In this document: positions 1 to 5,706 of the stretch, piece after piece
Numbering within the stretch: position 1 is the first letter of the stretch
How the letters are laid out: every line of letters starts with the position of its first letter
NCBI GenBank assembly: GCA_022839045.1
Contig: JALHDI010000091.1
Location: 1 to 11,566, forward strand
Source: Sporomusaceae bacterium
GTDB taxonomy: Bacteria > Bacillota_C > Negativicutes > Sporomusales_B > UBA7701
Length of the DNA: 11,566 nucleotides
Direction of reading: 5' to 3'
Translations under genes and position numbers: made by a program
The notes under the pieces: generated by a model
Told to the model about the DNA's origin: nothing
Databases searched by the model: none
Seen by the model: only the letters and a program-made list of their open reading frames with translations

Positions 1-392
1 AGCTCGAGGATTATCAGCAGCCGGTCGCCCACCTTGCCGATGCCCCGCAGGAACTCCCCGGCGTGGCTGACCGACTGGGCCGGCTCGATCGCGCCGGCCG
101 CCAGCCGCAGCACCTCGCTCACCCCATCCACCACCATCCCGACCTCGCGGCCGGCCGCCTCCACGATCAGCGCCTAGGCGTCGCCCTGACGCGCCCTCCC
201 CAGCCCGAACCGTTTCCCCAGATCGACCACCGGGATCACCTTGCCCCGCAGGTTGATGATCCCCTCCAGATGCTCAGGCGTGTTCGGCAGCCTCGTCGCC
301 CCGCCGTAGCGGATGATCTCCTTCACCTGGGCGATCGTCACCGCGTACTCCTCGCTCCCCAGCCGGAAAACGACCAATTGTTCCGACGCCAT
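1..392 (-). pseudogene. cheW: CheW-type chemotaxis coupling protein with in-frame TAG, runs off the window
   Basis: CheW is a cytoplasmic SH3-like adaptor that links chemoreceptors to the CheA kinase. The frame opens at ATG 392 after a GGAGGGAG ribosome site and reads MASEQLVVFRLGSEEYAV, then the CheW-typical LRGKVIPVVDLGKRFGL. After 72 residues a TAG (bases 174-176 on the plus strand) interrupts it. The same frame then continues without another stop to the window edge and keeps CheW character: ALIVEAAGREVGMVVDGVSEVL, later FLRGIGKVGDRLLIILEL. The break falls between the two halves of the domain, where a normal residue is expected, so one base change (from AAG, GAG or CAG, for example) explains it. 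It starts 18 bp after the receptor stop, so the two form one operon. It may be a real nonsense mutation, a sequencing error or a suppressed amber codon; the sequence alone cannot decide. Family assignment is secure. Confidence 0.85.
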
Positions 393-410
393 ATATATCC
401 ACTCCCTCCG

Positions 411-2438
411 TCATACCCGGAACTTGCTCACCGCGACCTGCAGATCCTCGGCCAGCTTCGCCAGCGCCTGGCTCGAAGAAGCGACCTCCTCCATCGACGC
501 CAACTGCTCCTCGGCCGCCGCCGACACACTCTGCGCCTCGGCCGCCGACGACTTGCTCAGATCGTCGATCTTGCGCACCGAACCCACGATCTGCTGGCTG
601 CCGCCCGCCATCTGCTGCACCGCCGCCGAAATCTCCCGCACCTGGCTCGAAACCTGCGACACCAGCGTAATGATCTCCCGGAAAGCCACCCCGGCGGCGT
701 TGACCACCTCGGCCCCGGTCTTCACCTCCCGCGTGCCGTCGTTCATCGCCGTCACGGCCTTATCGGTATCGCCCTGGATCTCGCCGATCAGGTCGGCGAT
801 CTTCTTCGCCGCCTCCTGCGACTGCTCGGCCAGCTTCCTGACCTCCTCGGCCACCACCGCGAACCCCCGGCCCTGCTCGCCGGCGCGGGCCGCCTCGATC
901 GCCGCGTTCAAAGCCAGCAGATTCGTCTGGCCAGCGATGCCCGAAATCGTATCCACGATCTGGCCGATCTCCTTCGAACGCTCGCCCAGCTTGGTCACCA
1001 CCACGGCCGACGTATTCACCGTATCCTCGATATGCGCCATCTGGCTGACCGCCTTATCGACCGCCTGGTCGCCCTCCTGGGCCTGCTCGGCCGCCCGGGC
1101 CGACTGCGCCGCCATCTCGTTGGCGTTCGCCGCCACCTGCTGGAGGCCGGCCGACATCTGCTGCACCACCGCCGACGACTCGTTCGCCGCCGCCACCTGG
1201 TCGGTCGCCGCGCTCGCCACGCTCATGATCGACGACGCGATCTGATTGGCCGCCTGGGTCGACTGCTCGGCGCTCGCCGTCAGCTCCTCGCTGGAGGCCG
1301 CCACCTGATCGGCGTTGGCATTGATCTGCCTCACCAGGCCGCGCAGATTCCCGCGCATCTGGCCGATCGCGTCCGCCAGCTGGCCCACCTCGTCCCGCGA
1401 ATACACCGTGCGCTCCCGGTCGGTCAGGTCGCCTGCGGCCACCTCCTGCACCTGCGCCACCATCATCCTCAGCGGGCCCACGATCCGCCGCGTCAGCAGC
1501 GTCACCGCGATCGCCGCGATCAGCAGCACCACCGCGATCGTCAGCAGCGAAATATTACGCAGCGTCGTCAGATCCTCCGTCATCTCGTCCAGCGGCCCGG
1601 TGGCGAACACCGCCCAGTTCGTGCCGGGGATCGGGGCATACGACATCATCTTGCGGATCCCCATGAAATCGTACGCGGCGACGGCCGTCTCGCCCTTGAG
1701 CGCCTTCTGCGTGGCCGCCGCCAGCTCGGGGGCGCCCTTCTCGTCCTTCATCGGGTTGTACTTCATCACCAGGTCCTTATTCGGGTGGATGATAAACAGG
1801 CCGTCCCCCTGGACGACGTACACATAGCCCGTCTTGCCTACCTTGACGTCCAGCGCTTCCTTCGTGATGCTCGACAGATTGGCGCCGCCGAACAATACTC
1901 CTACCACACGGCCGTTGACCTTCACCGGGACCGCGATCGTCGTTACCGTATGGCCGGTATCCTTTGTCACAAGGGGATCGGAAATGGTCGCTTTACCGCT
2001 GATAGCCTGCTTGAAGTAAGGGCGTTCGGCAACGTTGAACGTTCCCCCCTTCGGATTGTACGCGACCCCGTCCGGTGTGGCATAGTTTATGCCGTCATAT
2101 ATGCCGTTGGCCTCCCTGGTCGCGCTGGCCAGGAAAGGAACGATCTCCTCCGCCTTGCCGCCCTGGATCACCGGCGCCACCGCCATCATCGCCATCTCGT
2201 CCAGCCGGGCCGCCAGCCAGTCGCCGATGTTTCCGGCCTCGTTATGGGCGGTGCCCTTCATATCGCTGTAAATCGAATCCGTCAGCATCTTATTCGCCTG
2301 CCAGTAATTGAGTCCGCCCAGCGCCCCCATGGCGATGAGAAAAATCGCCAGGATAATCACCGTTAACTTGGTCTGCAGGCTGTTCATCAGCCCGCCCCGC
2401 GCCCCGCCGTCTTTCGACGTCTGTGCAAATTTCACCAT
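411..2438 (-). CDS. Methyl-accepting chemotaxis protein, Cache sensor, HAMP and signalling domains
   Basis: Transmembrane chemoreceptor of 675 residues that senses an extracellular ligand and controls CheA through CheW. Residues 25-44 form the first membrane helix. Residues about 50-290 are a periplasmic-type Cache sensor ([19 protein letters not shown], then [20 protein letters not shown]). Residues 296-317 are the second membrane helix, followed by HAMP to about 372. The long helical signalling domain carries the conserved hairpin tip at about 503-540 ([20 protein letters not shown], then [17 protein letters not shown]). There is no C-terminal CheR-docking pentapeptide. I chose ATG 2438 because AAGGAG lies 5 bp upstream and the membrane helix follows at the usual distance; the frame stays open to ATG 2633, but that extension is low-complexity and lies inside the structured leader. 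cheW follows 18 bp downstream. The ligand cannot be told from the sequence. Confidence 0.95.
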   Translation of the reverse strand: MVKFAQTSKDGGARGGLMNSLQTKLTVIILAIFLIAMGALGGLNYWQANKMLTDSIYSDMKGTAHNEAGNIGDWLAARLDEMAMMAVAPVIQGGKAEEIVPFLASATREANGIYDGINYATPDGVAYNPKGGTFNVAERPYFKQAISGKATISDPLVTKDTGHTVTTIAVPVKVNGRVVGVLFGGANLSSITKEALDVKVGKTGYVYVVQGDGLFIIHPNKDLVMKYNPMKDEKGAPELAAATQKALKGETAVAAYDFMGIRKMMSYAPIPGTNWAVFATGPLDEMTEDLTTLRNISLLTIAVVLLIAAIAVTLLTRRIVGPLRMMVAQVQEVAAGDLTDRERTVYSRDEVGQLADAIGQMRGNLRGLVRQINANADQVAASSEELTASAEQSTQAANQIASSIMSVASAATDQVAAANESSAVVQQMSAGLQQVAANANEMAAQSARAAEQAQEGDQAVDKAVSQMAHIEDTVNTSAVVVTKLGERSKEIGQIVDTISGIAGQTNLLALNAAIEAARAGEQGRGFAVVAEEVRKLAEQSQEAAKKIADLIGEIQGDTDKAVTAMNDGTREVKTGAEVVNAAGVAFREIITLVSQVSSQVREISAAVQQMAGGSQQIVGSVRKIDDLSKSSAAEAQSVSAAAEEQLASMEEVASSSQALAKLAEDLQVAVSKFRV

Positions 2439-2512
2439 TACCTCTCCTTCCACCTTATCAAAAATCTTTATTGTTAACGCGCCTTTTCTCTTTTTTGAAG
2501 GCGGCGCGGCTC

Positions 2513-2614
2513 CTTGTCCCGTCCGCCGGGGAAACATCCCTGCGCCGATATTCCCTGGTGGCTTTACCATACAGGAAAGCCTCGGCCTAAAGCGTCTGCC
2601 GAAAGAGGGACAAG
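2513..2614 (-). promoter_or_regulatory. Structured 5' leader of the chemoreceptor gene, class unassigned
   Basis: On the minus strand an 8-bp closing stem (CTTGTCCC at 2614-2607 with GGGACAAG at 2520-2513) encloses about 86 nt. Two further hairpins fit inside: TCGGC/GCCGA (2602-2598 with 2586-2582) and GGCTTT/AAAGCC (2581-2576 with 2565-2560). A GGGAA/TTCCC-type pairing is possible after them. The block lies between a sigma-28-like promoter and the receptor start codon, where cyclic-di-GMP riboswitches often precede chemoreceptor genes. I could not match the conserved nucleotides of that class or of other riboswitches I know, so this is a candidate structured leader only. Confidence 0.4.
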
Positions 2615-2659
2615 CGAAAAATCTTTCCGTCAACCCTCCCTTGCCGGTAAATGAAAGGC

Positions 2660-2761
2660 TTGGCGGCGCTTTTGCAAAAAAACGGGCTTTCTACAAAAAG
2701 GTGGAAAAAGCGCGTTTATCCGCCAAAAGACATAGTTTTTTCGACAATATAGCCCGTTTTT
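2660..2761. repeat. Overlapping inverted repeats upstream of the chemoreceptor
   Basis: Two imperfectly nested dyads are present. TTGGCGG plus GCGCTTTT (2660-2673) pair with AAAAAGCGC and CCGCCAA (2705-2726). AAAAACGGGCT (2678-2688) pairs with AGCCCGTTTTT (2751-2761). The arms interleave, so both cannot form at once. They overlap the proposed sigma-28 promoter. They could be operators or alternative RNA folds; no function is evident. Confidence 0.35.
2716..2742 (-). promoter_or_regulatory. Sigma-28 (flagellar) type promoter for the chemoreceptor operon
   Basis: On the minus strand GAAA (2742-2739) and GCGGATAA (2723-2716) are separated by exactly 15 bp. The motility sigma factor consensus is TAAA-N15-GCCGATAA, so 10 of 12 positions match. 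It would start a transcript near 2709 with a leader of about 270 nt before ATG 2438. Such promoters are normal for chemoreceptor genes of flagellated Firmicutes. Confidence 0.55.
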
Positions 2762-2842
2762 CGCAGCAACTTTCCGAAACCGGGCCGGGAAAATGTTTCC
2801 GAAAATAAACAGTAAATTAATATTAACAGAAAATAATTATTA

Positions 2843-2871
2843 AATATATTGTGCGCCAGACACAACAATAA
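2843..2871 (-). promoter_or_regulatory. Possible sigma-A promoter, minus strand
   Basis: TTATTG (2871-2866) and TATATT (2848-2843) on the minus strand are spaced 17 bp apart, with the dyad TTGTG-N7-CACAA between them. It sits directly after the terminator of the methyltransferase gene and could be a second start for the receptor operon. The -35 overlaps the terminator's T-rich tail, so chance is a real alternative. Confidence 0.3.
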
Positions 2872-2907
2872 ACGCCGCCCATTGTCGTCCGGCGACAATA
2901 AGCGGCG
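2866..2907 (-). terminator. Rho-independent terminator after the methyltransferase gene
   Basis: On the minus strand a 15-bp stem (2907-2893 with 2887-2873, two G-U pairs) has a 5-nt loop (2892-2888) and is followed by the T-rich tail TTTATTG. It lies about 95 bp past the stop codon of the methyltransferase gene. Confidence 0.75.
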
Positions 2908-3001
2908 CCTCCGCACATTCAGTTCTGTTCCAGCAGCCTCCACAAGGCGATAGAGGCCCAAAAAACGCGGCCAGCCAGAAGGCCCGCCGCCCGTGGTTCC
3001 C

Positions 3002-3613
3002 TTATTGCCGGCTTCCGTTTCGCAGCGGCAGCAGCATCGGCACCCGCCGCTGATAGGCGCGGTACTCCTCCCCGAACTCGGCCACCAGCTTCCGTTCCTC
3101 GAGCACGATGCCGATAACCACATAGGCGGTGAGGATCGCGTTCACGAGCAGCGTCGGCGCGTAAAGCTCGCCTCTGCCCGCCCAGATGAGGATGATCGCC
3201 CCCAGGTACCAGGGATGGCGCGTCAGGCCGAGGATGCCGGTCGTGTCGAGCGTGCCGGCGGCGGTCAGGGCGGCGTGCGTCCTCCCCGCTATCGCCTGCC
3301 TGACACCCAGCATCTGCAGCATATCGTATTTTCTCCCCCCGGCGACGAACAGCGCCGTCGCGGCGGCGGCCAGCGCCAGCCGCAGGTACGCCCACGGGCC
3401 GTCCCAGCGGAACAGGGGATCGCCGGCGGGGGGCGGGCTGTAGCTCATGACCAGGGCGAGGGTGGCGAGGGCGAAGACGTTGTAGAAGAGGCGGTAGAAG
3501 CGGTACCCGCCGCCCAGGCGGGCCTTCAGGTAATCAGTCACCGTCAGCGAAATTAAGGCGCTGTGCAGCGCGCACCACCCGATCCATAATAGCGCTAATA
3601 CAATGTACGCCAC
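3002..3613 (-). CDS. Integral membrane methyltransferase of the isoprenylcysteine methyltransferase fold
   Basis: Predicted membrane protein of about 203 residues with several hydrophobic helices. Near the C-terminus is the signature LTRHPWYLGAIILIWAG, then LEERKLVAEFGEEYRAYQRR, which marks the ICMT/PEMT-type methyltransferases (S-adenosylmethionine binding, small or lipid-like acceptors). The bacterial members mostly have unknown substrates. The start is uncertain. The open frame reaches ATG 3787, but that extension runs through a terminator and a toxin remnant in another frame. I use GTG 3613, which has an AAGGGGG site 8-9 bp upstream and puts the first membrane helix (AYIVLALLWIGWCALHSAL) at the N-terminus. 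A better ribosome site, GGAAGGAG at 3670-3663, has only CTG 3658 or ATT 3655 in frame behind it, so a rare start codon is possible. The gene appears monocistronic. Confidence 0.8.
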   Translation of the reverse strand: MAYIVLALLWIGWCALHSALISLTVTDYLKARLGGGYRFYRLFYNVFALATLALVMSYSPPPAGDPLFRWDGPWAYLRLALAAAATALFVAGGRKYDMLQMLGVRQAIAGRTHAALTAAGTLDTTGILGLTRHPWYLGAIILIWAGRGELYAPTLLVNAILTAYVVIGIVLEERKLVAEFGEEYRAYQRRVPMLLPLRNGSRQ

Positions 3614-3674
3614 CGCCGCCGCCCCCTTTGCGATTATGACTACTTCGCCCCAAATCAGCCGACTCCTTCCCGAC

Positions 3675-3702
3675 AAAAAAGCGGCAGTCGTCAGACCGCC
3701 GC
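3675..3702 (-). terminator. Rho-independent terminator after the toxin remnant
   Basis: On the minus strand GCGGCGGTC (3702-3694), loop TGAC, GACTGCCGC (3689-3681) and then TTTTTT (3680-3675): a 9-bp stem with one G-U pair and a clean T tract. It ends transcription arriving from the toxin remnant, whose stop is 12 bp before it. Confidence 0.8.
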
Positions 3703-3713
3703 CGCGCCAAGCC

Positions 3714-3893
3714 TCACAGCAAAAACCTGTATTCCCGGCTGCCGCTGAGAATCCGCCGAATTTCCACCGTCTCATCCTCCAGGACATAAAACGCCAGGTA
3801 GCTGCCGACGACGAGCATACGGTAGCCCTGCCGCGCCAGCCGCCGGCTCTTGGGGGTCGCGCTGCTCAACGGAAATCTTACATCGATGTCTCC
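3714..3893 (-). pseudogene. C-terminal half of a RelE/ParE-family toxin
   Basis: This minus-strand frame was found by translating the gap between two terminators. It reads DVRFPLSSATPKSRRLARQG, then YRMLVVGSYLAFYVLEDE, then TVEIRRILSGSREYRFLL and a TGA stop at 3716-3714. The pattern PLSS...YR-L-V--YL-FY......V-I-RIL-G-R-Y is typical of the C-terminal half of RelE/ParE mRNA interferase or gyrase toxins of type II toxin-antitoxin systems. In frame it is open for only about 60 codons; a TAG at 3896-3894 closes the upstream side. No suitable start, ribosome site or antitoxin gene is nearby. The family usually has about 90-100 residues, so the N-terminal 40-45 residues are missing. I read it as a decayed, truncated toxin gene. 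Confidence 0.7.
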
Positions 3894-3912
3894 CTATCCC
3901 GGATCATGCTAC

Positions 3913-3946
3913 AAAAAAAGAAAGCCAGGCAGGAAAGCCCAGCTTT
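3913..3946 (-). terminator. Rho-independent terminator after the 110-residue gene
   Basis: On the minus strand AAAGCTGGGC (3946-3937), loop TTTCCT, GCCTGGCTTT (3930-3921) and, one base later, seven T (3919-3913). The stem is 10 bp with two G-U pairs. It begins 11 bp after the TAA of the preceding gene. Confidence 0.8.
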
Positions 3947-3956
3947 TCCGTAGGAT

Positions 3957-4289
3957 TTACTCACTCAGCAAGCAGCTATCGTCCTCGCCAAGGCATTCGC
4001 GGCTAGGACCTATGACGGTAATGTCGTCTACATTAATTCTGATGATATCGCCTTCCTCGAAAAGATCGGGGTTGATCTCCTCGATATTAGCGTTCTCGCG
4101 GATTAACGCAGGTTCGCAGGTTAACCGCAAACGAATAAAATCTACATTGTTGTTATGGTTACAACACTTATCATCATCTTTGCGGTCATTATTATCCTTT
4201 ACAATCTGTCCCTGAAACACGAGGAGATCGTTTGTTACAATGGTGACCGCTCCAATGCAGCCAGGAAAAGACTCTTTTTTAGAACCCAT
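3957..4289 (-). CDS. Unrecognised 110-residue acidic protein
   Basis: I do not recognise the family. The start at ATG 4289 has GGAAGG 8 bp upstream; an ATG at 4349 in the same frame has no ribosome site. The product begins MGSKKESFPGCIGAVTIVTN and has a hydrophilic insert with a Cys-Cys-Asn-His-Asn-Asn-Asn run (about residues 41-48). The second half is beta-rich and acidic (EEGDIIRINVDDITVIGPSR) and ends in ECLGEDDSCLLSE. There is no signal peptide or membrane segment. The Cys, His and Asn content would suit a spore-coat or metal-binding protein, but that is a guess. It is transcribed alone, with a good terminator behind it. Confidence 0.7.
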   Translation of the reverse strand: MGSKKESFPGCIGAVTIVTNDLLVFQGQIVKDNNDRKDDDKCCNHNNNVDFIRLRLTCEPALIRENANIEEINPDLFEEGDIIRINVDDITVIGPSRECLGEDDSCLLSE

Positions 4290-4347
4290 GATCCGTCCTT
4301 CCTTTACTTTTTTATTTTTGGCGCGCCTACCATATAATATGAGGTAC

Positions 4348-4368
4348 ATTATGTTAATGTTACATAAT
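4348..4368. repeat. Inverted repeat upstream of the 110-residue gene
   Basis: ATTATGT (4348-4354) and ACATAAT (4362-4368) are separated by 7 bp. The dyad lies about 60 bp upstream of the start codon, next to an AT-rich promoter-like stretch on the minus strand (CATATTATA at 4343-4335, which fits the -10 form CATANNNTA of the late mother-cell sigma factor). It may be an operator; evidence is limited to the symmetry and position. Confidence 0.35.
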
Positions 4369-4414
4369 ACTTAGGCAAGCGAAAAAGTGACCCTCCCCAT
4401 AACCTCGGCATAAC

Positions 4415-4522
4415 GCGCGGCGCTTGCTGGAGGCGCTCGGTAAAGAGTAAATGGGTGCGAAAACTAAACTGCCCGGAAGGGGAAAGTACCCCTCCGGGCT
4501 TTCTTGCGCCATATGCGGGGCC
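4415..4522 (+). pseudogene. Stray copy of the 3' end and terminator of the XRE regulator gene
   Basis: These 108 bases match 5168-5274 at roughly 90 percent by eye, in the same orientation. They encode the last residues of the regulator (LLEALGKE, then TAA at 4448-4450), the same spacer, and the same terminator (GCCCGGAAGGGG 4471-4482 with CCCCTCCGGGC 4489-4499, then TTTCTT). They end with the same TTGCGCCATATGCGGGGCC. The rest of the regulator gene is absent here. So a second copy of the gene once stood here, or the segment 4523-5274 was inserted or duplicated through this repeat. Confidence 0.8.
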
Positions 4523-4556
4523 GGACGCTTCCCGAAGGACCGGCAAACCCCGGCTG

Positions 4557-4751
4557 CTAGGAAATTACTTCTATCTCTTTGCCGCACCATATTATGCCGA
4601 TACGTTCCAGCAAACGCAGGTGATACTTCATCGCCTTTAGCAGGGCGTCCTCCGGCGACCTGGCGAACACGAGGACCGACTTGTTCCAGTCGGCTTCCTG
4701 CCCGTTGTATTCTTCGACCTTACCGTCGCATACGTACCAGATAAATTTCAT
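4557..4751 (-). CDS. Small protein of unknown function controlled by the divergent XRE switch
   Basis: This is a 64-residue frame from ATG 4751, which follows AGGGGGA at 4-5 bp. An ATG at 4769 is in frame but lies closer to the transcription start. The product MKFIWYVCDGKVEEYNGQEA continues through LVFARSPEDALLKAMKYHLR to an end in GIIWCGKEIEVIS. It looks like a small alpha-beta protein without membrane segments and has two cysteines. I do not recognise the family. It is transcribed from a consensus sigma-A promoter whose core is covered by two copies of the operator described at 4788 and 4811, so its expression is probably the main output of the neighbouring repressor. Toxin, anti-repressor or phage-defence effector are all possible; none is shown. 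Confidence 0.7.
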   Translation of the reverse strand: MKFIWYVCDGKVEEYNGQEADWNKSVLVFARSPEDALLKAMKYHLRLLERIGIIWCGKEIEVIS

Positions 4752-4783
4752 TTTTCCCCCTATAGCCATGAACTTCCATGTCC

Positions 4784-4813
4784 ATTATAACGATATGACG
4801 TTATAGATGTCAA
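4784..4813 (-). promoter_or_regulatory. Perfect sigma-A promoter for the small gene
   Basis: On the minus strand TTGACA (4813-4808) and TATAAT (4789-4784) are 18 bp apart, so both hexamers are consensus. A transcript would begin near 4777, about 26 nt before the start codon. Operators O1 and O2 overlap the spacer, the -10 edge and the -35. Confidence 0.85.
4788..4803. promoter_or_regulatory. Operator O1 (TAACG-N6-CGTTA)
   Basis: TAACG, spacer ATATGA, CGTTA. The flanking bases extend it to TATAACG/CGTTATA. It lies between the -10 and -35 of the minus-strand promoter, overlapping the first two -10 bases. Confidence 0.7.
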
Positions 4814-4826
4814 CGTACAATCGTTA
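4811..4826. promoter_or_regulatory. Operator O2 (CAACG-N6-CGTTA)
   Basis: CAACG, spacer TACAAT, CGTTA: one mismatch to the other two copies. It overlaps the -35 of the minus-strand promoter and abuts the presumed -35 of the regulator promoter. Confidence 0.6.
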
Positions 4827-4853
4827 AGAGTTTTTCCGTCTTTTTGCTATACT
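4824..4853 (+). promoter_or_regulatory. Promoter of the XRE regulator gene
   Basis: TATACT at 4848-4853 is a good -10. The best -35 at a suitable distance is TTAAGA (4824-4829, spacing 18), four of six matches. The start site would fall near 4860, at the beginning of operator O3. Confidence 0.5.
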
Positions 4854-4858
4854 CTTTG

Positions 4859-4874
4859 TAACGACGTATCGTTA
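4859..4874. promoter_or_regulatory. Operator O3 (TAACG-N6-CGTTA)
   Basis: TAACG, spacer ACGTAT, CGTTA, with matching A/T next to the half-sites (TAACGA/TCGTTA). It lies at the expected transcription start of the regulator gene and just before its ribosome site, where a bound protein would block its own synthesis. Confidence 0.7.
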
Positions 4875-4888
4875 TAAAGAGGTAGCGC

Positions 4889-5203
4889 ATGAATATAGCG
4901 AAACGCATCCTGGCGTTGTGTACCGAACGGAATATTAGCATCAATAAGCTCGCCGACCTTTCCGAGATAACCCAATCGACCCTGAACAGCATCATGAACA
5001 ATAACGACCCGAACCCGCAGTATAAAACGATCGAAAAGATTTGTACCGGGCTTGGCGTTACGCTTGCCGAATTTTTTGCCGAGGGTGAGCCCGAGCCGGA
5101 GCCGGAGCCGGAGCTCCGTCGGCTGTTGGCTGCCGCGGCAAAACTGGCGCCGGAGAAAAGGGCGCTTGCGCAGCGATTGCTGGAAGCGCTCGGTAAAGAA
5201 TAA
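4889..5203 (+). CDS. XRE-family helix-turn-helix regulator
   Basis: Cytoplasmic DNA-binding protein of 104 residues. Residues 1-62 are a compact HTH_3/Cro-C1 domain (IAKRILALCTERNISINKLA, then DLSEITQSTLNSIM as recognition region, then TIEKICTGLGVTLAEFF). A charged hinge of repeated Glu-Pro pairs follows at 67-76. A short C-terminal helix (LRRLLAAAAKLAPEKRALAQ, then RLLEALGKE) probably makes the dimer. ATG 4889 is preceded by GAGGT at 5-6 bp. Three near-identical 16-bp dyads occupy the divergent control region, the usual arrangement for a self-repressing regulator that also controls its divergent neighbour. A strong terminator follows within 20 bp. No peptidase or ligand domain is fused, so how the switch is released cannot be seen. 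Confidence 0.9.
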   Translation: MNIAKRILALCTERNISINKLADLSEITQSTLNSIMNNNDPNPQYKTIEKICTGLGVTLAEFFAEGEPEPEPEPELRRLLAAAAKLAPEKRALAQRLLEALGKE

Positions 5204-5274
5204 ATGTGTGCGGAAACTAAACTGCCCGGAAAGGGAATTACCCCTCCGGGCTTTCTTGCGCCATATGCGGGGCC
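5168..5274 (+). repeat. Regulator tail-plus-terminator repeat, intact copy
   Basis: Partner of the stray copy at 4415-4522. It includes the last codons of the XRE gene, its stop and its terminator, and ends with the shared TTGCGCCATATGCGGGGCC. The two copies stand in direct orientation 753 bp apart, bracketing the small gene and the regulator. Confidence 0.8.
5224..5255 (+). terminator. Rho-independent terminator of the XRE regulator gene
   Basis: GCCCGGA and GGG (5224-5235) pair with CCC and TCCGGGC (5241-5251) around AATTA, with AA opposite C as a small internal loop, followed by TTTCTT. The stop codon of the regulator is 20 bp upstream. Confidence 0.8.
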
Positions 5275-5320
5275 AAAGGCTTCGGGCGCTTGTACGCTTG
5301 GTTTCGTCACACGCTGCCCA

Positions 5321-5539
5321 TACCCCGCAGGGGCGCAAACTACCGGCTCCGGTGCTTCGGCCGAACGCGCCGTATGGCTCGCGCCGCGCGCCCGCGACCA
5401 CCGTCGTCCAACGGCCATCCATGGCCGTGGACTTCCTCGCTCGGCCGTCCATGGCCTCGCGTGTGGGCGCTGCTCTGCTTCGCCGACGGCGCGTATTCGC
5501 CCTCCGCAAAGTCGCCGTCCGTTTGCGGTCCTGCGGGTA
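5321..5539 (-). repeat. Left copy of a ~220-bp structured element with terminal inverted repeats
   Basis: The ends are TACCCCGCAGGGGCGCAAAC (5321-5340) and its near-complement GTTTGCGGTCCTGCGGGTA (5521-5539), about 17 of 20 positions. The interior aligns over its whole length with the reverse complement of 6940-7161, with islands such as AACGCGCCGTA, ACCGTCGTC, CGTCCATGG and CCTCCGCAAAGTCGCCGTC. Read on the minus strand it has two tandem hairpins: GCGAGGCC, loop ATGGAC, GGCCGAGC (5460-5439, two mismatched pairs in mid-stem), a 10-nt linker, then ACGGCC, loop ATGGAT, GGCCGT (5428-5411). No coding frame is shared by the two copies, so this is non-coding, either a small MITE-like element or a structured RNA repeat. 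Confidence 0.75.
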
Positions 5540-5571
5540 GCGTCTTCGCCTATGAATGATTTGCGGGCTGA

Positions 5572-5620
5572 TTTGATAGTGGTTTATATAGTAGTTTATA
5601 TAATAGATATCTTGTATAAT
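5572..5620 (+). promoter_or_regulatory. AT-rich promoter region of the AlbA_2 gene
   Basis: TATAAT at 5615-5620 is a perfect -10, with only a weak -35 at the right distance. TTGATA at 5573-5578 could serve an earlier -10 (TTATAT/TATATA near 5596-5601). GTTTATATA occurs twice, 11 bp apart (5582 and 5593), and GATAGTGGT twice (5575 and 5624). Repeats one helical turn apart suggest protein binding, but the boundaries are uncertain. Confidence 0.4.
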
Positions 5621-5706
5621 TCAGATAGTGGTATAGGGTTAAGATAACTTCCGAGGTGAAAATTCCAGTATCCGTAATTCCCTCTTTTATTTTCGGAGGT
5701 GGTTAT

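Noticed and set aside
174..176. Pyrrolysine or selenocysteine readthrough of the cheW stop.
   Set aside because: The codon is TAG, so the selenocysteine tRNA in this window is irrelevant; nothing here indicates pyrrolysine machinery, and CheW is not a known pyrrolysine protein.
63..2366. A 767-codon plus-strand open frame opposite the chemoreceptor and cheW.
   Set aside because: It is rich in Arg, His and Leu, has no family signature, and lies antisense to clear domains; it is a product of high GC in the wobble positions.
2571..2614. On the plus strand, GGAAAGCCTCGGCCTAAAGC resembles a conserved part of cyclic-di-GMP-I riboswitches.
   Set aside because: The rest of that fold is absent, and the plus strand has no gene to control; the transcribed strand here is the minus strand.
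5204..5647. Plus- and minus-strand frames across the left structured element (for example 5204-5647, 4847-5509).
   Set aside because: Frames are not shared with the homologous right copy, and the conserved feature is pairing, not protein sequence.
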